From NCBI GenBank assembly GCA_003533505.1, contig DQGD01000001.1, positions 43,210-107,209 of the forward strand: a stretch of 64,000 nucleotides of DNA. The letters are read 5' to 3'. The stretch's first letter is position 1. Every line of letters begins with the position of its first letter. The stretch is from Clostridiales bacterium. GTDB taxonomy: Bacteria; Bacillota; Clostridia; Christensenellales; Pumilibacteraceae. Shown piece by piece: positions 1 to 8,268 of this stretch. The notes beneath the pieces are model-generated. The model was not told the DNA's origin and made no database searches. It was given only the letters and a program-made list of their open reading frames with translations. Both the position numbers and the translations under genes were made by a program.

Positions 1-1022
1 TAATTCGGGCGTTGCTCCTCGTTCGGCTCGTCGGAAACATGGAAATATGTATTCTCCGATACCCCCGACTTTTTCAAAAACTCGTCGAGCTCAGGCAGGA
101 ACGCCGTCAAAAACGCCTTGTACTCCTCGCTCAGCGACGAAGTGTCCCAGCCGAAAATGCGCTCGCAGCCGTTTTCCGTTTTCGCCATGATTTTCGGGCA
201 AGCCTTCGCGCCCCACTGCGTGGTAAGGTGCGACATCTCGTAGTACCTAATCTTGTGCGCGGCGGCAAAGTCCATAAACCGTTTAAGCTCGGAAAAGTCG
301 AACGAATACTTGCCGTTTTGCCTTGTTACGCCCACGAGCTGAACGGTAGTGCGCTCGCCTCCCACCTCGGTGTCAAGCGGCGGCGTGAACAGCGGAACGT
401 ACAGCATGTTCATTCCGTGAGTGACCGCCGTGTCCAGAAACGAACCGAAAATGCGGTAGAACTCGTCGCCGAACGGCTGAACGCCGTAGTAGTCGACAAT
501 CGAATCGTAGTGGAACCAATTAGTGTAAATCAGCTCGTTTTCGTCGGACTTCGCCGCCAAAACTTCGAGCGCGTAATTCGTCGAAAAGGTTTCGCCGCAC
601 CACTCGTTTTTCACGGTGATTTTGACGTCGTATTGCCCCGGCTCCAGCGCGGCGCAGTCGACGGTGAACCACAGTGAGGTATACGATTTCGGGCGGAGCA
701 TCAGATTGCCGCCGTCGAGCGGTCGCAAAAGCTCGGGGTACAGCCCCGTGCCGAGCCCCGGGTTTATGACGTAATCGTCGGCGTCGGGGTATGACGCGAG
801 CCCTGCCGGGATTTCCACGACTTCGCGCACGGTGACCGCCGTGGCGCAAACGCCCTCCACCGTCACGGTATTTCTCGGAATAATCCTGTCGTAATCGCTG
901 TAAATCGCGAGCTGAAAATTATAGCGTTCGTTTTTGAGCGCCGTGCCTCGGCTTTCCGGCAATTTCGGCGCGCCGCCGCTGAAAACTTTATCGAGCGACG
1001 AAACGGTAGTAAGCTTGTACAT
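1..1022 (-). CDS. DUF4091-type glycoside-hydrolase-like protein (3' end cut by window)
   Basis: Open from ATG at 1022 to the left edge (340 codons, no stop). The reverse strand carries GGAGGAG 5 to 6 bases before the ATG. The N-terminal part (about residues 1-165) reads as a beta-sandwich. It is followed by a TIM-barrel-like part with WFHYDSIVDYYGV, YVPLFTPPLDTEVGG, SHLTTQWGA and, near the edge, FHVSDEPNEEQRP. The HxSDEP motif and the preceding TQWG are hallmarks of the DUF4091 (glycoside hydrolase-like) family; its substrate is not established. No signal peptide is visible, so a cytoplasmic enzyme is inferred. It has its own promoter (1060-1088) and follows the terminator of the upstream lipoprotein gene, so it is a separate transcription unit. 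The C-terminal domain lies outside the window. Confidence 0.8.
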   Translation of the reverse strand, partial: MYKLTTVSSLDKVFSGGAPKLPESRGTALKNERYNFQLAIYSDYDRIIPRNTVTVEGVCATAVTVREVVEIPAGLASYPDADDYVINPGLGTGLYPELLRPLDGGNLMLRPKSYTSLWFTVDCAALEPGQYDVKITVKNEWCGETFSTNYALEVLAAKSDENELIYTNWFHYDSIVDYYGVQPFGDEFYRIFGSFLDTAVTHGMNMLYVPLFTPPLDTEVGGERTTVQLVGVTRQNGKYSFDFSELKRFMDFAAAHKIRYYEMSHLTTQWGAKACPKIMAKTENGCERIFGWDTSSLSEEYKAFLTAFLPELDEFLKKSGVSENTYFHVSDEPNEEQRPN

Positions 1023-1059
1023 ATTCTCCTCCGAGGAAAGTAAATTGGTCGTCGGAACC

Positions 1060-1088
1060 ATTATACCCGTTCCGCCGCCTGCGGGCAA
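1060..1088 (-). promoter_or_regulatory. Sigma-A-type promoter of the DUF4091 gene
   Basis: On the minus strand TTGCCC (1088-1083), a 17-base spacer and TATAAT (1065-1060). The likely start lies near 1053, about 30 bases before the ATG at 1022. Confidence 0.6.
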
Positions 1089-1134
1089 CAAAAATAAGCC
1101 CTATTGTTTGCACTAAAGGACACCTCGCGCTTTG

Positions 1135-1182
1135 TTCGCAAAAAACAAACGCGCCGCAGCGATAAGTCCTGCAAGCGCGTTT
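1135..1182 (-). terminator. Rho-independent terminator after the Ig lipoprotein gene
   Basis: On the minus strand AACGCGC (1181-1175) pairs with GCGCGTT (1154-1148). An inner GCAG/CTGC pair extends the stem, and a TGTTTTTT tract follows. It lies about 25 bases past the stop of the 1206-3230 gene. Confidence 0.75.
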
Positions 1183-1205
1183 ACGTTCTCATTGATTTTC
1201 GGCGA

Positions 1206-3230
1206 TTAAGCCCTTGCCGTCGCTTTGCGTTTACCGAGGAAGAGCGCGCCTGCCGCGAGCACGAGCAGTCCGCCGCCTCCGATAAAGAACCACGGACCCA
1301 CGGGCACAATCGTGGAGCACGACTTGGTGTCGTCGGTAGTCTTGTCGGCGTTTTTGTCGGTAGTCTTGTCGGTGCTGTCGGTCGTATCCTTGGTATCGTC
1401 GACGACGGTGACGGTGAAGTCGACGGTGCGCTTTTCGTAGGTTACGGTCACGGTGACCGAGCCTGCCGCGGAGCTGTCGAAGCCTTTTACCATTTTGTCG
1501 GTGACTTCGATTACCTTGGCTTCGGGTTTGTTACCCTCGCTGTCGGCGTAGAAGTTAGCCTCGACGACAAGTCCGGTAAGGTCAAGCTTCTCGCCCACCT
1601 TATAGGAGGTCTTGGTCGGCTGCGTGACAACCGTAAGCGATTCAATCTCGCTGAAATCTTCGTCCTCGGTGAGCTCGCCCACGAAGAACGCGTCGGAACT
1701 ACCCTCACGACCGTCGATTTCCTTGAAGAACGCATAGCCGTTCGCTTCGTCGGAAACCTTGCCGAAGTAGATGAGGTAGCCGCCGGCAACGCTTGCGCCG
1801 AAAGTGCCGGTGGTGACGTTTTCGGCAACGGTGACTGCAGTAAGGGAAGAGCCTGCCGAAAGGTCTATTTGTTTGAGGGTGGAATCTGCGGTAAGGAACA
1901 GATAGTTTTCGTACACCGCGTCCACGGTGACGGCTGCGCCCGAGGCGAGCTCGCCCTTTGCCACTCCGTCGACATAGAGCGTCGCGGTGACGGTGGACGA
2001 CGAGTCGGACGACGATTTGGACGACGAGTCGGACGACGAACCAGAACTCTTGGTGGTGGCAACCACGCTGACGACGTTGGTCACGTTGGCTTTGCCGAAT
2101 TCGTAGTTCTGAACGAACGGATAGACGTCGAGTTTATCGAGGTCGGAAACGGCAAGCACGGGCTTGTCCACGTTCTCAACGTCGGCGTTTTTCTCGCTCG
2201 CCGCGTACTTTTCGTCGTTGGCTTTGAGCGCGTTGTGAAGGTTGGTCGCGAAAAGTTTGTTGGTGTAATTGTCCGCCTTGCGGTAGAAGAGGTAGCCGTC
2301 GCGCACGGTTTCGAGCGTGTACGAGTCATAGCCGTCCGCGCCGAAAACGTAGGATTCGGTTTCGCCGTCGGGGCGAACGTACTCCATTACCTCGCCGTTG
2401 GGCAGAGTGTCGTCGTCGGTTGCGGAACGCTTGTAGTAGATAAAATCGTAAATCGTGTTCTCGTCGATGCCCTTGTAATATACGGGCTTGACGGGCATGA
2501 CCGCGTCGGTCACGTTTTCGGCGAGCTTAACCTTGTCCTCTACCTTGCCGTTCTTTTTGGCAATCTTGACGGTAATGAGGTCGGTGCCGTCGAGCACGGT
2601 GAGGAACACGTTTTCGCCCACCGAGTAGAACGCGTAGGGCGAAGAATCGCTGTCCGCGGTCGTGGTGTAAATCTTTTTGGTGTTCTTGCCGTCCAGCGTC
2701 ATGCGGAAGAAGTCGGTCTTTTTGTACTGAACGTCGCCCGTCTTATTCTTGAGATTGTTGGGGGAAGCGTAGTAGATGCAATCGTCGTAGATGAAGATGC
2801 CGCCCTCTTTGTAGCTTGCGGTGCCTACGGTCTTGGGAACGACGGTCTGAACGTCGATTACGTCCACCTCGTCGCGCTTATAGTCTACGTCCTTGTGCGA
2901 TTTCAAGCCGAGCTCGGTGACGGTGTCGCGCTTTACCACGAACGCGCCGTCCGCGTTTTCGCCGAGAAGCTCCGCGCGGTACACGGCGCCCTTGACAACC
3001 TTGCCGAACACGTTAGCCGTGCCCTCGGTGTCCTCGTAGCCGCGAGTACCGTTTAAGAAATAAACGTAGTTACCGTACTGAACGGCGCTGCTACCGTTGC
3101 CCTCGACGGTGTACTCGGTGCTCTGCACGCCGCTTATTTCTACCTTGTTATAGTGGTCGCCCGAGCAGCCGAACAGCGCGATAACGCTGACGGCGAGCGT
3201 CGCTATGATTGCAAATAGTTTTTTCGTCAT
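1206..3230 (-). CDS. Large lipoprotein with Ser-rich linker, Ig-like domain and C-terminal membrane anchor
   Basis: 674 residues. A lipoprotein signal peptide runs from MTKKLFAIIATLAV to the lipobox ALFGC, with Cys at residue 22. The middle (about 35-500) is rich in short beta-strand repeats ending in Tyr-Phe and resembles DUF5050-like propeller proteins; this is an inference. A low-complexity Ser/Asp linker sits near residues 400-415. A bacterial Ig-like group-3 domain (KTSYKVGEKLDLTGLVVEA) occupies about 545-625. The end holds Thr/Asp/Lys repeats, then SCSTIVPVG, a hydrophobic segment and GKRKATARA. Lipid and a C-terminal transmembrane anchor on one protein is unusual. Surface exposure is likely; the ligand is unknown. 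It is monocistronic with its own promoter and terminator. Confidence 0.8.
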   Translation of the reverse strand: MTKKLFAIIATLAVSVIALFGCSGDHYNKVEISGVQSTEYTVEGNGSSAVQYGNYVYFLNGTRGYEDTEGTANVFGKVVKGAVYRAELLGENADGAFVVKRDTVTELGLKSHKDVDYKRDEVDVIDVQTVVPKTVGTASYKEGGIFIYDDCIYYASPNNLKNKTGDVQYKKTDFFRMTLDGKNTKKIYTTTADSDSSPYAFYSVGENVFLTVLDGTDLITVKIAKKNGKVEDKVKLAENVTDAVMPVKPVYYKGIDENTIYDFIYYKRSATDDDTLPNGEVMEYVRPDGETESYVFGADGYDSYTLETVRDGYLFYRKADNYTNKLFATNLHNALKANDEKYAASEKNADVENVDKPVLAVSDLDKLDVYPFVQNYEFGKANVTNVVSVVATTKSSGSSSDSSSKSSSDSSSTVTATLYVDGVAKGELASGAAVTVDAVYENYLFLTADSTLKQIDLSAGSSLTAVTVAENVTTGTFGASVAGGYLIYFGKVSDEANGYAFFKEIDGREGSSDAFFVGELTEDEDFSEIESLTVVTQPTKTSYKVGEKLDLTGLVVEANFYADSEGNKPEAKVIEVTDKMVKGFDSSAAGSVTVTVTYEKRTVDFTVTVVDDTKDTTDSTDKTTDKNADKTTDDTKSCSTIVPVGPWFFIGGGGLLVLAAGALFLGKRKATARA

Positions 3231-3251
3231 TTACATAACTCCATTTTACCG

Positions 3252-3283
3252 GTTACGATAGTTAAAATTTATCAGTTACGATA
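3252..3283. promoter_or_regulatory. Direct repeat GTTACGATA, candidate regulator site
   Basis: GTTACGATA occurs at 3252-3260 and 3275-3283, 23 bases apart (about two helical turns). It overlaps the region just downstream of the -10 box of the 3285-3313 promoter, where a bound protein would block initiation. No matching regulator gene was identified in the window. Confidence 0.45.
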
Positions 3284-3284
3284 C

Positions 3285-3313
3285 ATTATAAGATAAATCG
3301 CAATTTAAGTCAA
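3285..3313 (-). promoter_or_regulatory. Sigma-A promoter of the Ig lipoprotein gene
   Basis: Minus strand TTGACT (3313-3308), 17-base spacer, TATAAT (3290-3285). The leader to the ATG at 3230 is about 50 bases, with GGAG 8 bases before the start. Confidence 0.75.
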
Positions 3314-3505
3314 CCGTTTAATCGCGAAAACGGAAATTTACCGTCGTTTTTACCGTGATTTCGCCGTGCACGGGCTGCCGCGCGCCGCTTCCCCGTCTAT
3401 TTAATATTGACAAAAAACGCCCCCGTCAAACCGCCTAGTCTACGTGAGCGCCGATTTAAGGGGCAAGCCGCCCCTGTTTTGCCGATTAAGCCGCCGATTA
3501 AGCCG

Positions 3506-4612
3506 TCACGAATCGAGTTTCACCGACGAGCCGTCCTGCGCGTTCTGGTACAAAAGCCAATAGCCCTTGCCCTCGGGGTCGGAGGAATCGAGCGGCAGAA
3601 ACGCCGCTTCGCCCAGGTATTCGGGCGCAGGCGAACCGAAAACACCCGGAAGCGCATAGCAAACGTAGTCGGGCTTTTCGCCGATAAGCCCTACCGAAAA
3701 ACTTTTCGTTTCCGAATAATTTACTTTCACGCATTTCGACTGCGGTAAAAGCTTTTCCAGCGTTTCGTCGCGCTCGCCGTTCTTAAACAGCTCGTCGATT
3801 TTGCCGGCAATCCGCTCGTAGAACGCGAGCTTTCTGCCCTTTATGGGCGTCTCTCGCGCGGCGGCTTGCGGCATAGCTCCCGTCGCCTGAGTTCTTGCCG
3901 TGTGCGCGTGACAGGCGGAGCGCAGCGAACGGACGTAATCCGCCTGAATGTCGCTTATGCCCCTTGCCGCCGAAAACGACTGCGCACTCACGCTCGCGCG
4001 GCTCGCCGAAATGCTTTTTATGTAGCTGCGCCCCAGCTCGAACACCGAGCTTGCGGCGTTTTCGCTCGGCTTGCCGCCGACGTAAGCCACTCGTATGCCC
4101 TGCTCGTTCACTTCCTCGGCAGGGCGAGCATAGTAGTTTACCGAGGCTACGGCGTTGTCGGCGTACCCTTCCCCGGACGGGAAAATGTCCCCGAACAGGC
4201 TTTCGGTCGTAGAATAGCGGAACGGCTCCTTCGCCGCAGCAATCGCCTTTTTATCATTCTCGCTCGTCGCATCGCGTTCTCCTTTTTTCGGTAATACGGG
4301 CAGGCTTTTCATGCGTTCGCGCGCCCGTGTGCCGTAGGCGACGGCGTTGCCGCTCCCGTCGTACACGGCAAAGTGCGCGTTGTCCACGTCGGTTTCGCCA
4401 TTAAGCCGCAGCGTTTTCTCGCGCGTAACGTCGCCGAAAAGCTCGTACCGCGCCGCTACGCCGCCCGAAAACACCGCGAGCTCGTAGCCCGTGCCGCTAA
4501 GCCCGTGCAAGTTTATCGTCGCCGTCATGACGCCGCCGTCGAGCACGGTCTTGACGGTGCCGCTCGCGCCGCCTGCGCCCACCAATACGATAAGTCTTTT
4601 TTTGAAAGTCAT
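3506..4612 (-). CDS. Hypothetical protein, Clostridia-type, possibly exported
   Basis: 368 residues from ATG 4612, chosen because GGGAGG lies 5 bases upstream; a GTG at 4642 would add ten residues but has no ribosome site. No family was recognised. The N-terminus (TFKKRLIVLVGAGGASG) is weakly hydrophobic. Residues about 20-110 look like a beta domain with DVDNAHFAVYDGSGNAVAYG. The middle is Ala/Ser-rich and helical with a 'FYERIAGKIDELFKNGERDETLEKLLP' type helix. The C-terminus repeats aromatic-Gly-Pro strands (KPDYVCYALPGVFG, GYWLLYQNAQ) that suggest a compact beta fold. No catalytic motif is visible. A role at the cell envelope is a guess only. Confidence 0.65.
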   Translation of the reverse strand: MTFKKRLIVLVGAGGASGTVKTVLDGGVMTATINLHGLSGTGYELAVFSGGVAARYELFGDVTREKTLRLNGETDVDNAHFAVYDGSGNAVAYGTRARERMKSLPVLPKKGERDATSENDKKAIAAAKEPFRYSTTESLFGDIFPSGEGYADNAVASVNYYARPAEEVNEQGIRVAYVGGKPSENAASSVFELGRSYIKSISASRASVSAQSFSAARGISDIQADYVRSLRSACHAHTARTQATGAMPQAAARETPIKGRKLAFYERIAGKIDELFKNGERDETLEKLLPQSKCVKVNYSETKSFSVGLIGEKPDYVCYALPGVFGSPAPEYLGEAAFLPLDSSDPEGKGYWLLYQNAQDGSSVKLDS

Positions 4613-4706
4613 GCTCGCCTCCCTGCGGCGCGGTTTCGTCACGCCTTTCCCGACGTTCCTTTATTTATATGCGCATACGGGCATAAACTTGACAATCTCG
4701 CGGCAT

Positions 4707-4741
4707 AAAAAAAGACCTCACCGCGTAACTGCGATAAGGTC
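4707..4741 (-). terminator. Terminator of the cvpA-cupin unit
   Basis: Minus strand GACCT (4741-4737) pairs with AGGTC (4718-4714) around an inner CGC/GCG pair, followed by seven T. It lies about 50 bases after the cupin stop codon. Confidence 0.65.
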
Positions 4742-4793
4742 GCTTTATTTTATTCGCTTAATTTAATCGTCGCGTATTTTCGGCAAACGGCGG

Positions 4794-5126
4794 TTAAAAC
4801 ACCACGACGAGCAGCATCTTAAAACGTTCCTGTCCGTACACCGCGTGAGGGTGCTTTGCCGGCATCACTATCGACTGCCCCTCTGTGAGCGTGTAATCCG
4901 TGCCGTCGACGGTGATTTTGCCCACGCCGTCGAGGCAGGTGACGAACGCGTCGCCGCCGGACTCGTGCGTGGAAATTCCCTCGCCCTTGTCGAACGAGAA
5001 CAGCGTTATGCTCACATAGTCGTTCTGCGTGAGCGTCTTGCTGACCACCTGTCCGTCGCGGTACTCGACTTCGTCCTTGAGCGTGAGCGCCTTTGCCTTG
5101 TCGATGTTTTTAATAAGGTTTTTCAT
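4794..5126 (-). CDS. Small single-domain cupin protein
   Basis: 110 residues, the usual length of a one-domain cupin. The two cupin motifs are visible: GEGISTHESGGDAFVTCLDG (residues about 50-68), then IVMPAKHPHAVYG (about 87-100). His55, His92 and His94 are possible metal ligands. Such proteins bind metal and act as isomerases, dioxygenases or sugar sensors; specificity cannot be read here. The ATG lies 4 bases after the stop codon of the CvpA-like gene, with only a poor ribosome site, so translation is probably coupled to it. Confidence 0.8.
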   Translation of the reverse strand: MKNLIKNIDKAKALTLKDEVEYRDGQVVSKTLTQNDYVSITLFSFDKGEGISTHESGGDAFVTCLDGVGKITVDGTDYTLTEGQSIVMPAKHPHAVYGQERFKMLLVVVF

Positions 5127-5130
5127 TACT

Positions 5131-6606
5131 TTACGCCCCGGTATTCTCGCCGCCGGCCTCGGGCGCTTTCGCCGCCTCGATAATCGCGTTGATTGCGGCT
5201 TTTGCTTTGTCGAGCTCTGTTTGAACTCCGTCCTCGCTCGCAGCCGCGTTTATCGCATCCGTGGCGGCGGTTTTTGCGGCGTTCACCTTTTCGATATTCG
5301 CCGCGTCGAGCACGTTGGCTTTGATTGCGTTGTCGGCGAACTCGTTAAGCTCCGTCACGCACGCCGCTTTTTTGTTGGCAAGAGCGTTCTCCTGGTTGAC
5401 GGTGAGCACGGCGTTGATTTTAGCCGCGTAGCTGTCGCAAATCGAATTTACCTGCTCGACGGTCGTCGCCTTGTCTATCTCGATGTAGCCGGCGTTTCCG
5501 AGGGCTACAATCAGATTAAAGTTGTCTTCCGAGTACGCGCTGGCGTCCGTCCACTTGTCGGCTTCGCCTATTTTATCTTTCTTGAGCTGCTCGAGCGCGG
5601 CTTTCTTTTCGGTCTTAGCCGCCGCAAGCTCTTCCTCCTGCGCCTTGGTGTAAACGGCGTCGATATTCTTCTTTGCCGCTTCCAGCGCGGAATTTACTTC
5701 GTCGCGGTTATTCGCCGCGTTTATGGCGGCTTTGCCGTTCTCCACGCACACGTCGAGGTTGGTCTTGCCGGCTTCGGTGTACTCGGCTGCGGCTTCCTTT
5801 TCGGTGCGATAAGCGGTAAGCGAGTTTATCGCCTCGGTTCTGATTTCCTCCAGCGTGACCTTGTTTATGCCGGCGGCAGACAGAAGCGCCTCGGTTTTTT
5901 CGGTGTTGTCCGCGCCGCCGTAGACAATCGCGTCGTAAGCCTTGTAGGTGTACTCGCAGGCGAATTTGCCGATAATTCCGCTGCCTGCGGTGTCGGTATA
6001 GTTAGCAGCGAACCCGAACGGATAGATGACGGTGGACGCAATCAGCAGTACCATGACTACCGCCGCGCCGCGCACCGCTCCGAACAGAAAGCCCACAAAA
6101 CGGCTCCAGGCGCGCACCTGACCGTGAAGAAAAATCTTTTTGAGCAGCCATGCGACAAGCGCGAACACGAGGCGCACCACGATGTAGAGAATGATGCTCA
6201 GCACGACCGCCAAAGTGTTTATGGCAAGGTTAATCGCGATAAACTGCGCATAGGTTATATTGTAGGCTTCGGGGCCGCCGAGCGCGGTGAAGCGGTCTAT
6301 CATGGGGTTGATAAACAGTCCGAGCGCGCCGTCGAGTTTGGAGCCCGCGCCGACCGACAAGACATTCTCTCCGAAAGAATTGTAGTACAGCGAGTACAGC
6401 GAAATCTTGCCGTTGCCCGCAACCAGGCTGCGCACAAACTCCGCGCCGAGCAGCGCGTTTACGACGTACCTTGCGATAAGACCCGTGACTAAAAGCGCCG
6501 CGGCAAAGCATATTATCTTTATAAGCGTTTTGCCAAAACCCTTCCACAGACCTATCAGCGCGAAAAACGCGATTATAGCGATGATGGCGATGTCTACATA
6601 ATTCAT
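5131..6606 (-). CDS. CvpA-family membrane protein with long helical repeat tail
   Basis: 491 residues; ordinary CvpA proteins have about 160-220. Residues 1-190 carry four hydrophobic segments and the CvpA-type start (MNYVDIAIIAIIAFFALIGLWKGF). Residues about 215-480 are a charged alpha-helical region of repeating units such as NGKAAINAANNRDEVNSALE and AKTAATDAINAAASEDGV. These resemble the DUF1542/FIVAR helical repeats of Gram-positive surface proteins. The tail should face the outside or the periplasm-like space. AAGGAG 8 bases upstream supports ATG 6606. It is followed within 4 bases by the cupin gene. CvpA proteins are linked to envelope homeostasis and colicin V production; the role of the fused tail is unknown. 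Confidence 0.8.
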   Translation of the reverse strand: MNYVDIAIIAIIAFFALIGLWKGFGKTLIKIICFAAALLVTGLIARYVVNALLGAEFVRSLVAGNGKISLYSLYYNSFGENVLSVGAGSKLDGALGLFINPMIDRFTALGGPEAYNITYAQFIAINLAINTLAVVLSIILYIVVRLVFALVAWLLKKIFLHGQVRAWSRFVGFLFGAVRGAAVVMVLLIASTVIYPFGFAANYTDTAGSGIIGKFACEYTYKAYDAIVYGGADNTEKTEALLSAAGINKVTLEEIRTEAINSLTAYRTEKEAAAEYTEAGKTNLDVCVENGKAAINAANNRDEVNSALEAAKKNIDAVYTKAQEEELAAAKTEKKAALEQLKKDKIGEADKWTDASAYSEDNFNLIVALGNAGYIEIDKATTVEQVNSICDSYAAKINAVLTVNQENALANKKAACVTELNEFADNAIKANVLDAANIEKVNAAKTAATDAINAAASEDGVQTELDKAKAAINAIIEAAKAPEAGGENTGA

Positions 6607-6675
6607 AATCGAATTCTCCTTGATTTATAAGTTCGCTCGCGGTTAAAACGCCGCCGAGCCGTCAATAATCGTAAA

Positions 6676-7269
6676 ATGATATTTGCCTCGTTACAAAAAA
6701 GCATTGACGATTTTCTGTCAAACGATACCTTGCCGCCCGTAGTCCTGTGCATCGGCACCGACCTCGTGGTGGGCGACGCTTTCGGTCCGCTCGTGGGCGA
6801 TATTCTGACGCGCCGCTTCAACCTGCCAGCGTTTGTCTACGGCACGCTGGCGCTGCCCGTCACCGCCGTCACGCTCCCCTCCGTCGTCGACTTTATAGAA
6901 GCGCGGCACGAGGGTCAAAAAATAATCGCGGTGGACTCGGGGCTAGGCGCTGCCCGTGACGTCGGGCGCATAAGCGCGAGGCGCGGCGGAGTCAAACCCG
7001 GGCTCGCGACGGGAAAGAAGCTTCCCGAAATCGGCGATTTTTCCGTGATTGCCACCGTGGGCGTGCTCGGCGAAAGCAACGCGCTCTCGTCCGTGCGGCT
7101 GGGCTTCGTGTCCGCTCTTGCCGAAGTCGCGGCGAGCGCGATAAACGGCGCGATTGCGGCTCGCCTCGGCAGTCCGCGCCGCCGTCATGTCGCCGGCGAA
7201 AACTACGCAAAAACGGAGCTTAGTCCGCACTACCCTTTATCCGTAAATAATAATAAGTCCTTTTATTAA
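6676..7269 (+). CDS. yyaC: YyaC-like sporulation protein (DUF1256)
   Basis: 197 residues. The family core is clear: PPVVLCIGTDLVVGDAFGPLVGDIL (about 20-45), YGTLALPVTAVTL, then IIAVDSGLGAARDVGRI and GVKPGLATGKKLPEIGDFSVIATVGV. DUF1256 proteins resemble the germination protease GPR and hydrogenase-maturation proteases, and are found in spore-forming Firmicutes (Bacillus subtilis YyaC). The catalytic role is not established. No strong ribosome site precedes ATG 6676. It is divergent from the cvpA-like gene with a 69-base spacer. A Lys/Arg-rich tail after residue 160 is longer than usual. This is the best evidence in the window for a sporulating lineage. Confidence 0.85.
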   Translation: MIFASLQKSIDDFLSNDTLPPVVLCIGTDLVVGDAFGPLVGDILTRRFNLPAFVYGTLALPVTAVTLPSVVDFIEARHEGQKIIAVDSGLGAARDVGRISARRGGVKPGLATGKKLPEIGDFSVIATVGVLGESNALSSVRLGFVSALAEVAASAINGAIAARLGSPRRRHVAGENYAKTELSPHYPLSVNNNKSFY

Positions 7270-7324
7270 AAAACCGATTACACTAACATTAAAATCAGAT
7301 TAGAAAATTTTACGCGCCCGATAT

Positions 7325-7415
7325 AGCCGCCGCGTCGCGGCTTTTGTCGTGGGGCATATAACGCCTAAAGAAATCCGCTACTCGATTATAGCGGATTTCT
7401 TGTTTATTCTTTTAA
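7325..7415. terminator. Two hairpins between yyaC and the HAD gene
   Basis: AGCCGC (7325-7330)/GCGGCT precedes TTTTG. A stronger stem AAGAAATCCGCTA (7368-7380)/TAGCGGATTTCTT (7389-7401) is followed by TGTTTATTCTTTT. The second works in the + direction for yyaC, and the convergent gene may use it as well. Confidence 0.7.
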
Positions 7416-7464
7416 GTTCTGTTATTCGGCTGTTCGGCGCGAATTATTTAACGGGAAACGGCGA

Positions 7465-8241
7465 TTACTTGTCCCAATCGGCAATCGAGGGCAGAATCAC
7501 GTCGAGCTTCATTCCCGACTTATTGTAGTCCTCGAGCGTGGTTTCGCCGCTGAGCACAAGCACGGAAACGAAGCCGTTGTTGACGGCGAACTGCATATCG
7601 GTACTAAGTCTGTCGCCCACCATGGCGATTTCTTCGGGCTTCAGCCCCAGCAGTCTTTCCACCGACTCGCCTATCGGGCGGTTGGGCTTGCCGCAAACGA
7701 GCAGCGGACTTACGCCCGTCGATTTTTCTATCAGCGCGATAAACGAGCCGACGTCGGGCTTCATTCCGCCCTCTTTCGGACAGTTGATATCGGCGTGAGT
7801 GGTTATGTACGGCACGCCGTTCCTTATAAAGTCGCACAGTTTTTCCAGCCGCGGATAGTCGAACGTGGTGTCGAAGCCCACCACTGCGAGGTCGGGTTCG
7901 GTTTCGGTCAGCGTTATGCCGCCGCGCTCGAACTCGGCGCGAAGGTTAGCGTTGCCGAAAAGAAAAATCTTTTTGCCGGCGTAGTGACTGCTTAGGTACT
8001 CGACCGTGGCGTTGCCGGAGGTGAAAACGTCGTCCTCCGTCACGTCGAAGCCCATTCCTTTCAGCTTCGCCTCATAGTCCGACCGCGCCGCCGAGCTGTT
8101 GTTGGTGAGAAACATCGCGCGCGAAAACGCGTTCATGCGCCTGACCGCGTCGACAGCGCCGTCTATCAATCGGTTTCCGAGGTACACGGTTCCGTCCATG
8201 TCCAGCAAAAAGCACTTTACGTTCTTTAGTTTTTCATTCAT
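7465..8241 (-). CDS. HAD-superfamily phosphatase, NagD/AraL type
   Basis: 258 residues, typical for class IIA HAD enzymes. Motif I CFLLDMDGTVYLG (Asp nucleophile near residue 14), motif II MFLTNNSSA, the C2 cap, then GKPNRPIGESVERLLG and motif IV MVGDRLSTDMQFAVNNG. These enzymes dephosphorylate small sugar phosphates, pNPP-type substrates or glycerol phosphate. The gene follows the iron-ADH-like gene by 27 bases. The pair recalls the araL-araM arrangement of Bacillus, where AraL is a sugar-phosphate phosphatase and AraM a glycerol-1-phosphate dehydrogenase. Cytoplasmic. The exact substrate is unknown. Confidence 0.85.
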   Translation of the reverse strand: MNEKLKNVKCFLLDMDGTVYLGNRLIDGAVDAVRRMNAFSRAMFLTNNSSAARSDYEAKLKGMGFDVTEDDVFTSGNATVEYLSSHYAGKKIFLFGNANLRAEFERGGITLTETEPDLAVVGFDTTFDYPRLEKLCDFIRNGVPYITTHADINCPKEGGMKPDVGSFIALIEKSTGVSPLLVCGKPNRPIGESVERLLGLKPEEIAMVGDRLSTDMQFAVNNGFVSVLVLSGETTLEDYNKSGMKLDVILPSIADWDK

Positions 8242-8268
8242 TTTTAATCCTTTGCTTCGCCTCGAGGC

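Noticed and set aside
7270..7464. Small protein in the gap between yyaC and the HAD gene
   Set aside because: Only hairpins are visible; no frame with a start and ribosome site.
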